Source: Chloroflexota bacterium (GTDB taxonomy: Bacteria; Chloroflexota; Anaerolineae; Promineifilales; Promineifilaceae). Taken from it: a stretch of 64,000 nt of DNA. The DNA lies in NCBI GenBank assembly GCA_024275635.1, contig JAJRYT010000007.1, positions 46,035-110,034 on the forward strand, given 5' to 3'. Positions 35,349-45,082 of the stretch are shown piece after piece; position 1 is the stretch's first letter; each line of letters starts with the position of its first letter. The notes beneath the pieces were generated by a model. That model was given only the letters and a program-made list of their open reading frames with translations, was not told the DNA's origin and did not search any database. A program made the translations under genes and the position numbers.

Positions 35349-36695
35349 ATGGCAGTAGCAACAAAACCCGCGCCCACAGCCTTCTCTCCAGAATTGGCCC
35401 GATTCAAATTATGGCTTGCTGAAAAAATCGAGGCTTCCTTGCCGGACAAAATCTCGCTGGAACGGTGTCCCGGAACCATGAAATTAATCAAAGATCGTTA
35501 TGAATTGGCCCGGCAGCGCTCACGGATTCAAATTCCGCCGGATCAGGAAGAAATATTTATAGAAGCGCTCTTCGATGAAATATTGGGGTTAGGCCCATTG
35601 GAAAATATTTTGCGCGATGATCAGGTGACAGAAGTGATGGTTAATCGCGCTGATCTGATTTATATTGAAAAGAAAGGCAAGCTCATTGAAACGGATATTC
35701 AATTCAATGACAACGATCACGTTGAGCGCATTATCAATAAAATCATTAAACCACTGGGCCGGGTTATCAACAGCGACTCGCCTATGGTAGATGCCCGCTT
35801 GCCGGACGGTTCCCGCGTCAACGCCGTTATCCCCCCCTGTGCAATTGATGGCCCGAATATCACCATTCGTAAATTTTCTAAAAACCCTTTCAACTTTCAA
35901 GACTTGATCAATTTCGGCAGTATGAATCGGGAAATGGCCGAATTTTTGGAAGCGGCAGTGGTTTCTAAACTCAATATCGTCGTTGCCGGGGGGACGGGAT
36001 CGGGGAAAACAACCTTATTAAATGTGTTGTCGGACTTTATCCCCAACGGAGAACGGATTGTTACTATTGAAGACGCCGCCGAATTGAGCTTGAAACAACG
36101 GCATGTGGTGCGCCTGGAAACGAAAAAACCATCTAAAGCGGGCGACAGTGAGGTCACAATCCGCGACCTGGTGATTAACGCTTTGCGTATGCGTCCAGAG
36201 CGCATTGTGGTGGGCGAATGTCGCGGCGGCGAGGCGCTGGACATGCTGCAGGCGATGAATACCGGGCATGACGGCAGCCTGACGACAATTCATGCCAACA
36301 GCCCCCGCGATACGATTTCTCGCATGGAAACGCTGGTGTTGATGGCGGGGATGGATTTGCCGCTTTCCGTTGTGCGCCAGCAAATTGTATCGGCCGTTGA
36401 TCTGATTGTGCAACAGGCGCGTTTACGCGATGGCAGCCGAAAAGTGACCAGAATCACCGAAATCACCGGTATGGAAGGGGATATTGTGGTGATGCAGGAT
36501 ATTTTTAAGTTTGACGAACATGGGGAAGAGGATGGAAAGGTCTTGGGTGAGTTTGTTCCCGGCGGTATCCGACCAAACTGTGAAGCCCGGCTTAAAAATT
36601 ACGGTTTTAGTCTGCCGTCAACTATGTTTATGTCTACCTCTGGGCGCTTGCCTGGCTCTGGAAAAGGTGGAGCCTCATCCCGTCTACGACGGTGA
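35349..36695 (+). CDS. CpaF/TadA-family secretion ATPase
   Basis: Hexameric ATPase of tight-adherence (type IVc) pilus or related secretion machines. About 448 residues, with an N-terminal helical domain, then LGPLENILRDDQVTEVMVNR, the Walker A GGTGSGKTTLLN, an Asp box region (VTIEDAAELSLKQRHVVRLE), the Walker B-like RIVVGECRGGEALDMLQAM and HDGSLTTIHANSPRD. The start at 35349 has AAGGATG upstream; the open frame begins 11 codons earlier without a ribosome site. No tadB, tadC or pilin genes follow, so it stands alone. Confidence 0.9.
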   Translation: MAVATKPAPTAFSPELARFKLWLAEKIEASLPDKISLERCPGTMKLIKDRYELARQRSRIQIPPDQEEIFIEALFDEILGLGPLENILRDDQVTEVMVNRADLIYIEKKGKLIETDIQFNDNDHVERIINKIIKPLGRVINSDSPMVDARLPDGSRVNAVIPPCAIDGPNITIRKFSKNPFNFQDLINFGSMNREMAEFLEAAVVSKLNIVVAGGTGSGKTTLLNVLSDFIPNGERIVTIEDAAELSLKQRHVVRLETKKPSKAGDSEVTIRDLVINALRMRPERIVVGECRGGEALDMLQAMNTGHDGSLTTIHANSPRDTISRMETLVLMAGMDLPLSVVRQQIVSAVDLIVQQARLRDGSRKVTRITEITGMEGDIVVMQDIFKFDEHGEEDGKVLGEFVPGGIRPNCEARLKNYGFSLPSTMFMSTSGRLPGSGKGGASSRLRR

Positions 36696-36746
36696 TCCTT
36701 TGCCAAACCGTGGCGCCGGCTATTCGCGCCGCAGATTGGCACTCCA

Positions 36747-36786
36747 AAAATAAAGGCGTAACCTAAATGGGTTGCGCCTTTATTTT
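36747..36786. terminator. Bidirectional intrinsic terminator
   Basis: AAAATAAAGGCGTAACC and GGTTGCGCCTTTATTTT are nearly perfect complements around a TAAATG-type loop, with A/T runs on both sides. It sits between the convergent cpaF-like and histidine kinase genes and overlaps the kinase stop codon, so it can serve both. Confidence 0.8.
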
Positions 36787-37850
36787 ATGGGGAGCTTAAA
36801 AGTGATGGCGCTGCCCTGTTCAGCGCCGGCGCTGGCGGCAGAGACCTGTCCATGATGGGCTTCGACAATGGCCCGCACGATAGCTAACCCCAGCCCTGTT
36901 CCGCCAGCGTCACGGCTGCGGGCGTTGTCGGTACGGTAGAAGCGGTCAAAAACGTATGGCAAATGTTCGGCGGCAATACCGGAGCCAGTGTCTTGTACGC
37001 GAACGTGAAGGGTTTCTTGTTGTACTTCAACGGTGACGATGATACAGTCGTTTTTCCCTGTATGCCGCAGCGCATTATTCAGTAAGTTGTGCATCACCTG
37101 ACGCATCCGGGCCGCGTCTACGTTCAGGGGCGGAATCGTTCCCAGCAATTCCACCTGAAGTTTGATCTTTTTGGCCGCGGCAACCGGCTGGAAGGCCACG
37201 GCCGTTTCCTTCACCAACTGCGCCATATCTGTCATTTGCTTGTGCAGCGGCAACTGCTGGGCCTCCGCCTGCGAAAGCTCATGTAAATCATTGACCAACG
37301 CTGACAAATGGTGGGTTTGATCAGACAGGCGGGCAATTTCTTCTTTGTTCAACGGGTACACATCATCCAGGATCGCCTGCAAATTGCCCTGCAAAATATG
37401 AATTGGGTGGCGCAGTTCATGAGCGACGTCGGCCAGCAAATTGCGGCGCAGGGTTTCGGCGATTGCCAGCTCCCCAGCCATCTCGTTAAAACGCGCGGCG
37501 ACGGCTTGAATTTCGACCGTGCCTTTCACTGTCACCCGCTGGCTCAGATTCTGTTTGCCAATCGCCTGCGCGGCCTGTCCCAACGCATCTAAAGGCGCAG
37601 TCAGGCTCCTGCTCATCCCCACGCCAGCCGCAATCGCCACGACGCCAACAATGGTCAACACGATTGTCATGTCAAAAGGCGGCCGTTTGCGGTCAAGCTG
37701 TTCAAAATAAGCCTGGACTTCGGGCGGGACTTCGCTGGCAGCGGCGGCGTCAAATTCAAAGACTAGACGGGTCATGATACCGATGACGATCATCACGATG
37801 AGGACAACGGCCGTAAATGCTAAACTCAAACGAATCCATAAGCGGTTCAT
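36780..37850 (-). CDS. Membrane sensor histidine kinase
   Basis: A 356-residue kinase: first membrane helix (LSLAFTAVVLIVMIVIGIM), a very short extracytoplasmic loop (about 40 residues), a second helix (MTIVLTIVGVVAIAAGVGM), HAMP (SRSLTAPLDALGQAAQAI), HisKA with the phospho-acceptor in DVAHELRHPIH, and HATPase_c (NNALRHT, VQDTGSGIAAEHLPYVFDRF, GGTGLGLAI). The kinase ATG overlaps the regulator stop as ATGA. The short sensor loop suggests it senses membrane or intramembrane cues. Confidence 0.9.
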   Translation of the reverse strand: MNRLWIRLSLAFTAVVLIVMIVIGIMTRLVFEFDAAAASEVPPEVQAYFEQLDRKRPPFDMTIVLTIVGVVAIAAGVGMSRSLTAPLDALGQAAQAIGKQNLSQRVTVKGTVEIQAVAARFNEMAGELAIAETLRRNLLADVAHELRHPIHILQGNLQAILDDVYPLNKEEIARLSDQTHHLSALVNDLHELSQAEAQQLPLHKQMTDMAQLVKETAVAFQPVAAAKKIKLQVELLGTIPPLNVDAARMRQVMHNLLNNALRHTGKNDCIIVTVEVQQETLHVRVQDTGSGIAAEHLPYVFDRFYRTDNARSRDAGGTGLGLAIVRAIVEAHHGQVSAASAGAEQGSAITFKLPIK

Positions 37851-38542
37851 GCGCCACCGCCTGCGAGTCGATAACCAACCCCATAAACGGTTTGGATGTA
37901 GGTGGGATTTTTGGGATCAAGCTCGATTTTGCGGCGCAGGTTGCGGATGTGGCTGTCCAGTGTACGGTCAATCCCTTCGTAATCTGTGCCTAACCCTTTG
38001 CGAATAAGCTCGCTGCGGGTGAAAACATAGCCGGCTTGTTCCAATAAGACTTGCAGCAGATTAAATTCAGTGGGCGTTAGTTCGATGGAACGGCCGTCTA
38101 CCTTCACTTCTCTGCGCCTCAAATCCATTTCCAGGCCGCCTATTTGCAGCAGCGCTGGCGGCGCTGCTCCCGGGCTGCGCAGCCGCGCCCGCACCCGCGC
38201 CACCACTTCGCGCGGGTTGTACGGCTTAGTGACGTAATCATCAGCCCCCATTTCCAGCCCCACGATTTTATCGGTATCATCCACGCGGGCGGTGAGCATG
38301 ATGATGGGGATGGAGGAGAGAGTGACGTCGCTGCGTACCAGCCGGGTGATATCCCAGCCGTCCCGATCCGGCAGCATCAAATCGAGCAGAACCAGGTCTG
38401 GTTTTTCGCGGCGCAGGGTGTGAACGGCCGTTTCCCCATTATAAGCCACCAACACATCATAGCCGGACTGTTCCAGGTAGGCCCGCATCAACCGAACGAC
38501 CTCTTTATCATCATCCACCACCAAAATGCGTTTTTTCAACAT
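37847..38542 (-). CDS. OmpR/PhoB-family response regulator
   Basis: Partner of the kinase that overlaps its 3' end. The receiver has VVDDDKEV, the phospho-acceptor Asp in LVLLDLMLPD and the Lys in DYVTKPY. A winged-helix DNA-binding domain spans about 130-228 (LTPTEFNLLQVLLEQAGYVF, IRNLRRKIELDPKNPTYIQT). 231 residues. No promoter is obvious in the short gap to the next gene. Confidence 0.92.
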   Translation of the reverse strand: MLKKRILVVDDDKEVVRLMRAYLEQSGYDVLVAYNGETAVHTLRREKPDLVLLDLMLPDRDGWDITRLVRSDVTLSSIPIIMLTARVDDTDKIVGLEMGADDYVTKPYNPREVVARVRARLRSPGAAPPALLQIGGLEMDLRRREVKVDGRSIELTPTEFNLLQVLLEQAGYVFTRSELIRKGLGTDYEGIDRTLDSHIRNLRRKIELDPKNPTYIQTVYGVGYRLAGGGA

Positions 38543-38569
38543 AAGTCCATTGATACCCGATCGGAAATG

Positions 38570-38821
38570 CTAACTTTCCCCATTATGCCGCTTTAACAAC
38601 CATTCTATCCCTTGTAACGCCAAGAACGGCACAACGATAAGGACAGCGCCGCCCAACAAGACAGGCAGGGAGGTCAGAAGTGCGGTCGGGCCATAGACCA
38701 GGGCAATAAGGCCGCCCCCAATGACGACCAGGGTAAACAAGACCATCCAAAAGAATTTCCGGTCCGTTTCCTGCCGCCGGGCGCGATTGTTTTGGTACGG
38801 CCGCTGCTCATCTTTCGTCAT
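38570..38821 (-). CDS. Small two-helix membrane protein
   Basis: About 83 residues. A basic, polar N-terminus (MTKDEQRPYQNNRARRQETD) precedes two hydrophobic helices (FFWMVLFTLVVIGGGLIALV and LPVLLGGAVLIVVPFLALQG) and a short polar tail. The start is the ATG at 38821, where AGGTGATG sits upstream; a TTG five codons earlier is unlikely. It lies 27 bp ahead of the response-regulator gene on the same strand and may be in the operon. No family recognised. Confidence 0.7.
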   Translation of the reverse strand: MTKDEQRPYQNNRARRQETDRKFFWMVLFTLVVIGGGLIALVYGPTALLTSLPVLLGGAVLIVVPFLALQGIEWLLKRHNGES

Positions 38822-38929
38822 ATCATCACCTGCCAATAACGAATCTTACCGGACAAATCTGTAGAAGTTGTGCAGAGGGGATGCAGGTTTTGTTGAATTG
38901 CTAACGGCCGTTCCGGCCCAACTCGCTAC

Positions 38930-40186
38930 TCAACTATCCGTCAGCAAAGGCGACTGTTGGCCATCCACGACCAACATCCTCCCGTCGGCTCGCATCGCCG
39001 CTAACAGCGGCAGCGCCAGCAAATTGACCAATGCCAGCCCCACAAAAATCCAGCGAAAGTCAACCGTGTCAATCAAGCCGGTCGTTACTGCCTGGCCCAG
39101 CCCAGTACCCGCATTAGAAATCGCCATGAAGATGGCAAACTGCCCTGCGCCCATGCGCCGGTCAGATTTGGCCATAGCCAGTGTGATAAAAACCAGTTCC
39201 GCCGCCGCCAACGCCACGCCCCACAGCAGGGTGATGGCGGCGATATTGTTTAGCGTAGCCACGGCCGCAATGAGCAGCAAGACAAGTGAGACAACCCCGG
39301 TTGTCCACAGGCCCTGCCGCCAGATTGAAATCCGTTTTGCCATGACCATCCCCCAGCCGCCGCCGATTAACATGCCTATTCCACCCAGCGCGGCCACATC
39401 TCCAACCTGCACCAGTGTCCCGCCCAACTCTTCATTGGCAAACAGGGTGATGATAGCATTGGCCCCGTAAACGGCCGTTGAGTAAACAACAGCATACAAC
39501 GAGAAACGGCCGATTTCGGCCCGCCACAATCCGCGCAGCGCCTTCCAGCTAAACATCTGCGCCGCCAAACGGTGCGGCGGTTCGCGCACGCGCCCCAACA
39601 AAGGCAGGGGCAGAAGCGCAAACAAAGCCACCGCCCCAAAAATAATTTGCCAGCCATAAACGGCGATGATACGGCCGTAAATCGCCGCCATCATCACCAG
39701 CCCCAACGCCCGCCCGATAACCATCACCCCCTGCACCTGGGCCTGTTCATCGTCCGGCGTCACATCAATCGCCAGCCCGTCCATCACCGTATCATACAAC
39801 GACAGCCCCAGGGCGATGAACAGCGCCACCGTCACAAAAAGCGGATACCTGTCAACCGGCGGGACAAAAGCGGCGGCAACGCCCCCCACCGCAATGAGCA
39901 TCAACCCCAGCGAAATATAGGGCCGCCGATGACCGCGCCCCAACCAGGGCAGCGCCAGTGGAACCTTGTCACTCAGCAGACCAATGCCGATTTTTAGGAT
40001 GAACGGGACGACTAGCAGCCCATTGAGTAGGGACAACTGACCGGCCGACGCCCCAAATTGGCGCAGGTACAGATTATTGAAAACCAGGACATATGCCAGC
40101 ATAGCTCCCTGCACAAAGTACAACAACCCAAAGAGAAAGAAACGGCCGTTGCGCGTATCCGTCAACGAAAAAGTCTGTTCGTCCAT
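38930..40186 (-). CDS. Major facilitator superfamily transporter
   Basis: A 12-helix carrier of about 418 residues, closest in feel to the PucC/BCD-like or sugar-type MFS groups. Between helices 2 and 3 is GIGLLSDKVPLALPWLGRGH, then RRPYISLGLMLIA, a version of the MFS A-loop. Helix 5 has GLSLYDTVMDGLAIDVTPDD. The start is the ATG at 40186 because AAGGAAAT precedes it. Substrate unknown; the GH-RRPY loop and TPDDEQAQVQG segment recall PucC-type proteins but no photosynthesis gene is nearby. Confidence 0.8.
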   Translation of the reverse strand: MDEQTFSLTDTRNGRFFLFGLLYFVQGAMLAYVLVFNNLYLRQFGASAGQLSLLNGLLVVPFILKIGIGLLSDKVPLALPWLGRGHRRPYISLGLMLIAVGGVAAAFVPPVDRYPLFVTVALFIALGLSLYDTVMDGLAIDVTPDDEQAQVQGVMVIGRALGLVMMAAIYGRIIAVYGWQIIFGAVALFALLPLPLLGRVREPPHRLAAQMFSWKALRGLWRAEIGRFSLYAVVYSTAVYGANAIITLFANEELGGTLVQVGDVAALGGIGMLIGGGWGMVMAKRISIWRQGLWTTGVVSLVLLLIAAVATLNNIAAITLLWGVALAAAELVFITLAMAKSDRRMGAGQFAIFMAISNAGTGLGQAVTTGLIDTVDFRWIFVGLALVNLLALPLLAAMRADGRMLVVDGQQSPLLTDS

Positions 40187-40244
40187 ATTTCCTTGTGTCA
40201 CAATCTAATTTACTCGGACAAGTCGCGGCGAAGATTTGTAGCTG

Positions 40245-41249
40245 CTAGAGCGCCGAGTCGCCAACCTTATCAGGCAGGCCAAACGCCGCAAACAAGGTGG
40301 GGTAGAGGAATGTCGTCACGGCGCTTATCTGCTCGCCGGACAAAGATAAAACCTGAACAGCAAAAGGTCGGAAATGACCATTTGCCGGGTCAAACTGGTA
40401 CAGGCCAAAAGCAGGCTGATTGTTGGCGCGGCACGGCCGTAACCGCCACTGAACAGGGGGCAGGATACCGGAAAGGAACTGGCCGATAGCAGCGCGTCCC
40501 TGGTACCAGGATGGCGAGGGCGGCATGGCAAAAGCGGCATCTTGCTTAAGTAAGGAAACCAGACCGGAAATATCGGCCGTTTCCCAACGATGAACGTATT
40601 CATCAAGCAGTTTGCGCGTAGACGTATCTTCTGGTTGGATGTGAAAGGAGTCACCAGTTTGATAATGTTGGGCAAGTGTCGTCCGCGCCCGGTTCAACGC
40701 GCTGTTGACGGCCGAAACCGTCGTATCCAATGCCACAGCCACCTCTTTCGCCCGCCAGTCCAGCACATCGCGCAAGATGAGCGCCGCCCTTTGCCGCGGC
40801 GGCAGCGCCTGCAAGGCGATCAGAAAAGCCAACCGCACGCTTTCCTGAGCCGCGTAACGCGCTTCCGGGTTGGGCGTGAGGCCGGCCATCAACGAATCAG
40901 GATAGGGTTCCAACCAGAGGAATTCATTGGTAGGCGGGGCAAACGGCTTGTCCGGATCGGCCGGAGGGTAGGAGGTTGTGGGCAGGCCGCGCCGACGGCG
41001 TTGTTTAAGTGTGTCCAGACAGGCGTTGGTGGCAATTTTGTAGAGCCAGGCGCGGAAAGGGGCGCGTCTTTCATAGGTATCCAGCCGCTTCCAGGCGCGC
41101 AGAAAAGTTTCTTGCACCAGGTCCTCCGCCTCCTGGAATGACCCCAGCATCCGGTAGCAGTGGACTTGTAGTTCGTGCCGGTGCGGTTCGGCCAGGGCAT
41201 CAAAATTATGTTGATTGGGAACAGGTGCGTGCGGCAAAGATTTCTCCAA
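40245..41249 (-). CDS. ECF RNA polymerase sigma factor with SnoaL-like C-terminal domain
   Basis: A TIGR02960/SigG-like extracytoplasmic-function sigma factor of 334 residues. Region 2 includes QVHCYRMLGSFQEAEDLVQE and FLRAWKRLDTYERRAPFRAW, and region 4 includes ALPPRQRAALILRDVLDWRA and AVNSALNRARTTL. After residue 200 comes a SnoaL-like domain (LLDEYVHRWETADISGLVSL, WYQGRAAIGQFL). Members of such groups are usually controlled by this domain rather than by a separate anti-sigma factor, and none is seen nearby. The inducing signal is unknown. Confidence 0.87.
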   Translation of the reverse strand: MEKSLPHAPVPNQHNFDALAEPHRHELQVHCYRMLGSFQEAEDLVQETFLRAWKRLDTYERRAPFRAWLYKIATNACLDTLKQRRRRGLPTTSYPPADPDKPFAPPTNEFLWLEPYPDSLMAGLTPNPEARYAAQESVRLAFLIALQALPPRQRAALILRDVLDWRAKEVAVALDTTVSAVNSALNRARTTLAQHYQTGDSFHIQPEDTSTRKLLDEYVHRWETADISGLVSLLKQDAAFAMPPSPSWYQGRAAIGQFLSGILPPVQWRLRPCRANNQPAFGLYQFDPANGHFRPFAVQVLSLSGEQISAVTTFLYPTLFAAFGLPDKVGDSAL

Positions 41250-41370
41250 TGATAGATGATGTTAAGAAAAATATATTGGGTTTATTTTTGGGGTTGAGGC
41301 TCTAGCCGGTTGTATCCCGGCCAAAGCCTTGACTCCAATCCCAAAATTTATCTGAATATCTGTCGCTAAG

Positions 41371-41637
41371 TCAGCTTAGGCGCTTCATCAGCGATTTAAC
41401 TTCATTCAGGTAGGTAACCCAGCGGATGTGCAGACTGTCCAAAGCGCGGGTGTCGTGGCGCAAACGAGGAAGCTGGCGGCGTATTTCTGCGGGGAGAGCG
41501 GCAACCAGATTTTTGACGATGGCTGACTGACGGTCAATTTGTCCCCATGCCCGGTCATTGTAACCGCGGTCTACGGCATCCAACAGCTCGCCAATCGCTT
41601 CCAGTGCGTCGCAAATCTGCTGCAATTCACGCTCCAT
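41371..41637 (-). CDS. Hypothetical helical protein (88 residues)
   Basis: Wholly helical and charged, with no cysteines except one and no membrane segment: ELQQICDALEAIGELLDAVD, then RQSAIVKNLVAALPAEIRRQ, and a C-terminal LNEVKSLMKRLS. The ATG lies in a short gap next to the formyltransferase gene. No family is recognised; the pattern resembles small flagellar- or FlgN-type helical chaperones only in general shape, so no function is assigned. Confidence 0.6.
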   Translation of the reverse strand: MERELQQICDALEAIGELLDAVDRGYNDRAWGQIDRQSAIVKNLVAALPAEIRRQLPRLRHDTRALDSLHIRWVTYLNEVKSLMKRLS

Positions 41638-41669
41638 GCACCTATTATACCGTGAGTCAGTTCATAATT

Positions 41670-42572
41670 TCAACGAATTCGACGGCCGTTTACCACCCCC
41701 GGCGAGAACTGTATCCACACGTTACGGTCGTCATGCAGCAGCGGCTTTTCCAGAACAGCATCCGGCTCGTACCCCTGGGCCTCCTGAAGCTGGAACGTTT
41801 GTCCGGCAACGGTGACGGGATACGGCCGTCCCCAATCATACGTCCCCCGCATAAAATTAAACGCACGACGCGCTGTCCAGTCCGTGTCCAGGCAAAAATC
41901 GGCCGGTTGGGGCGCCGGTTGGGCGCTGCCGCCTGGGGACTGCGGCCACCGAGTCAGCGTGTCCGCTTCCAGTTGGGCCAGCGCCTCCGGCAGCAATCCG
42001 ACTCTCGCTTCAGCCAGCAACCGGTCCAGTTGCGCGCCGCTGGCCCCGGCTGGGAAAGCGACCCGCGCCTGTCGCACGATCTCCCCGGTGTCCAATCCCT
42101 CATCCATGAAGTGAATGGTGACGCCCGTCTCCGTCTCCCCCTGCCGCAGTTGCCAGAAAACAGGATTGGGGCCGCGATAGGCGGGCAGCAATGACGGATG
42201 CAGGTTGAGAAAACCATGCCGGGGCAGCGCCAGCAAAGGGGCCGGGATGCGCTGCGGAAAGCAGGCGACGACGGCCACATCCGGGCGCAGTTCGGCCAGC
42301 GCCGCCAGCGTGTCCGGGTGGCCGGGCTGGCGCATTGCAAAAGCGGGGACGCCATGTTCCCAGGCCAGGTGGATGATGTTGTAAGCCGGGTAGGGCGTGA
42401 GCAGGGGCAGACCGGTAACTGATTTCTGCGGCGGCAGGGGAATGATGGGCGAGCCGTCGGCCAATTTTTGACCGGGCACAACCACGCCGCACACGTCCAC
42501 GCCGGTCGCTAACAGCGCCGCCAGCGGAAAACGCGAAAAGTCACCTAACATGCCCAAATACAAAACCCGCAT
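41670..42572 (-). CDS. Formyltransferase family protein (methionyl-tRNA formyltransferase-like)
   Basis: A 300-residue protein of the Fmt/formyl-hydrolase fold. The catalytic N-H-D set is visible in FLNLHPSLLPAYRGPNPVFW and, further on, GVTIHFMDEGLDTGEIVRQA. A C-terminal domain like that of Fmt follows (about 210-300, TDWTARRAFNFMRGTYDWGR). True Fmt genes usually sit with def or rsmB, which are not here, so this may be a paralogue modifying another amino group. The next gene upstream is the aminotransferase fusion, on the same strand. Confidence 0.78.
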   Translation of the reverse strand: MRVLYLGMLGDFSRFPLAALLATGVDVCGVVVPGQKLADGSPIIPLPPQKSVTGLPLLTPYPAYNIIHLAWEHGVPAFAMRQPGHPDTLAALAELRPDVAVVACFPQRIPAPLLALPRHGFLNLHPSLLPAYRGPNPVFWQLRQGETETGVTIHFMDEGLDTGEIVRQARVAFPAGASGAQLDRLLAEARVGLLPEALAQLEADTLTRWPQSPGGSAQPAPQPADFCLDTDWTARRAFNFMRGTYDWGRPYPVTVAGQTFQLQEAQGYEPDAVLEKPLLHDDRNVWIQFSPGVVNGRRIR

Positions 42573-42596
42573 GAAAAAATCCTTTTTGGGACACAG

Positions 42597-42626
42597 ATCA
42601 AAAATCCGTGTTCATCTGTGTTCATC
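42597..42626. repeat. Short-word repeat TCCGTGTTCATCTGTGTTCA
   Basis: Three imperfect copies of ATCCGTGTTC run from the gap before the formyltransferase into the last codons of the aminotransferase fusion, where the repeat supplies the C-terminal DTDEHR. The word resembles stock intergenic phrases rather than coding sequence. Confidence 0.5.
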
Positions 42627-44942
42627 CGTGTCCGACAAAGCCTGATCCAGCAACGTCGCCACAAGATCGGCGTTTTCCTCGGTGAAGACGATGGGCGGTT
42701 TGATTTTGAGGACATTGTGCAGTGGGCCGTCGGCGCTGAGGAGAATACCGTGTTCTTTCATGCGCTCGATAACGGCCGTTGCCGCCGCCGCCGCCGGTTC
42801 CAATGTCGCCCGATCCCGCACCAGTTCCACACCGATAAACAATCCCCGCCCGCGCACGTCGCCGATGATGGGGCGCTTTGCCATCAATCCGCGCAGCTCC
42901 GCCAGAAAATGCTCACCCACACGCCGGGCATTTTCCTGCAAGCGCTCCTCTTCAATCACATCCAAAACCGCCAGTCCGACAGCGCAAGAAACAGGATTGC
43001 CGCCAAAGGTATTGAAATACTCCATCCCGTTGTGAAACGATTGGGCGATTTCCGGCGTGGTGACGACGGCCGCTAACGGATGCCCGTTGCCGATCGGTTT
43101 GCCTATCGTCACAATGTCGGGAATCACGCCCTGCATTTCAAAGCCCCAGAAATGCGTCCCCACCCGGCCCAAGCCCACCTGCACCTCGTCGGCGATACAA
43201 ACGCCGCCCGCCGCCCGCACCAGCCGGTACGCCTCCGCCAGATAGCCGTCGGGCAAGACGATCTGGCCGCCGCAGCCCAACAGCGATTCGGCGATGAAGG
43301 CGGCGGGGGCGGCGTCCCGCTGCCCCAGGTCGGCAATGATGTCGGCCACATGGGCCGCGTATTTGCTCCCGGCCTGCGGGTCGTCTGCCCGGTAGGGGCC
43401 GCGATAGGGGTCGGGCATAGGAGCGATGTGGGTGTGCGCCGGTTTACCTTGCCCGCCGGGGCCGTTGAATTTGTAGGGGCTGATGGCGATGAGCGAGGAG
43501 AGGTTGCCGTGATAGGCTCCATCCAGGACGATGATATCCCGCCGCCCGGTGTGCGCCCAGGCCAGCCGTAGGGCCAGGTCGTTAGCCTCGCTGCCGCTGT
43601 TGACGAAGAAGCAGACGCTGAGCGGATCGGGCAGGGTGGCAAGGAGGCGCTCGGCGTAGTGGATGATGCTGTCGTGCAGGTAGCGGGTGTTGGTGTTGAG
43701 AAGAGCCATCTGCCGGACGGCGGCTTCGACCACGCGAGGGTGGCTGTGGCCGACGTGGCAGACGTTGTTGACACAGTCGAGATACGGCCGTCCCCCTTCA
43801 TCATACAAAAACTGCCCCGTCCCGCGCACAATTTTGAGCGGCTCCCGGTAGGAAACGCTCAACGACTGTCCCAGATGACGCTGCCGCCTGTCAAGAATCT
43901 CCGCTTTGCTCAAGCCAATTGGCGGCGTGTAACAAGCGCGGCGCAGGGCCTCCTGCGCCTGTTCAACCGGGATGTCAACCAGCATTGCCAACGTCTCCCA
44001 GGCCGGTTTGGCCGAGATGGAGATGTACCGGTTTTCCGGTTCCCGCTTTTGAAGGTGCGCCGACATAACCACGCTGACGCACAGCCGGATGGGGATAAGG
44101 TAGTAGAGTAACTCCTGTTCCAATTTAGTAAGCGGGTGAACAGCATGGTAGCCGCCAACTAAATGGGCTACGGCCGCAAGCGGGTCTGGTTTGTTTAGCA
44201 TGATGTAGGCGGCGGCAACGGCCAGTTCGGCGATGGTAATCGTATGTACCAGGTCGCCGAAATCAATCAGGCTGACCTCATCCGCAGGGGAAATGATAAG
44301 ATTATATTCATTAGCGTCGTTGTGAATGATGCTGGCGCGCAGGTGGGACAGGTGGGGGAGGACGGCCGTCTCGTACCGCGCCAGAAAATTTTCCACCAGC
44401 TTTTGCCGTTCCGGTTGTTCAATCGCTGAAAGGTGGCGACGAATGGCAGCAGACGCATGGCGAACATCCCAATCAGATAGGCGGTGCGCGGCCGGGTGCG
44501 TGAAAGCGGCCAGCCTATTGTCCATTTGGCCCAAAAAACGGCCGATTTCATGCAACAATTTAGGTGATTGTGGCTGGTACTTGGTCAGGACTGTGCCGGG
44601 AAGATAGGTCACGATCCGCGCCAGGTATTGGCTGCCGGCCTCGTCGGTGACGGCCGTCATCAGTTCACCGGATTGCGTAGGGCAAACTTGCGGGCAGCGG
44701 AGTGTCTCGTCAACTGCCAGGAGAGTCATCGCCTGGTTCTGCAAATCGAGCAGTTCCGGCGAGACGGCCGCGCTAGAAATTTTGAGAACAAATTGGGCGC
44801 CAGAATCGGTGATCAGATAAAAGTTTTGGTCTTCATAGCTGGGCAACGGCCGCGCCAGAGCCTTGAAGCCGTACATTTTCCAGGCAATTCCCTGAGCAGC
44901 TTCCACAGAAAATCGGGGACGATGTAGGTGAACGGCAGACAT
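42612..44942 (-). CDS. Fusion of an APH-type phosphotransferase and a class III aminotransferase
   Basis: A 776-residue two-domain protein. Residues about 1-330 form an aminoglycoside-phosphotransferase-like kinase with the catalytic [10 protein letters not shown] and the metal-binding [10 protein letters not shown]. Residues about 340-770 form a class III PLP-dependent aminotransferase with [33 protein letters not shown] and the PLP lysine in [14 protein letters not shown]. The same fusion occurs in ethanolamine-phosphate/hydroxylysine-type lyase relatives. A natural reading is phosphorylation of an amino alcohol followed by PLP-dependent elimination or transamination. The substrate is unknown. 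GGAGG precedes the ATG. Confidence 0.85.
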   Translation of the reverse strand: MSAVHLHRPRFSVEAAQGIAWKMYGFKALARPLPSYEDQNFYLITDSGAQFVLKISSAAVSPELLDLQNQAMTLLAVDETLRCPQVCPTQSGELMTAVTDEAGSQYLARIVTYLPGTVLTKYQPQSPKLLHEIGRFLGQMDNRLAAFTHPAAHRLSDWDVRHASAAIRRHLSAIEQPERQKLVENFLARYETAVLPHLSHLRASIIHNDANEYNLIISPADEVSLIDFGDLVHTITIAELAVAAAYIMLNKPDPLAAVAHLVGGYHAVHPLTKLEQELLYYLIPIRLCVSVVMSAHLQKREPENRYISISAKPAWETLAMLVDIPVEQAQEALRRACYTPPIGLSKAEILDRRQRHLGQSLSVSYREPLKIVRGTGQFLYDEGGRPYLDCVNNVCHVGHSHPRVVEAAVRQMALLNTNTRYLHDSIIHYAERLLATLPDPLSVCFFVNSGSEANDLALRLAWAHTGRRDIIVLDGAYHGNLSSLIAISPYKFNGPGGQGKPAHTHIAPMPDPYRGPYRADDPQAGSKYAAHVADIIADLGQRDAAPAAFIAESLLGCGGQIVLPDGYLAEAYRLVRAAGGVCIADEVQVGLGRVGTHFWGFEMQGVIPDIVTIGKPIGNGHPLAAVVTTPEIAQSFHNGMEYFNTFGGNPVSCAVGLAVLDVIEEERLQENARRVGEHFLAELRGLMAKRPIIGDVRGRGLFIGVELVRDRATLEPAAAAATAVIERMKEHGILLSADGPLHNVLKIKPPIVFTEENADLVATLLDQALSDTDEHR

Positions 44943-45082
44943 GATTACCTCCTGGGATGATTGAGGCGGATTCTACAGGTGGCTTCCAGGCAGGGCAAAC
45001 GGCAATTTAGAAGATAAATATTGTAAAAACCCTCGCCATTCGCCCCAAGTCGCTATATACTTGTCACCTAAATGAGGTAATT

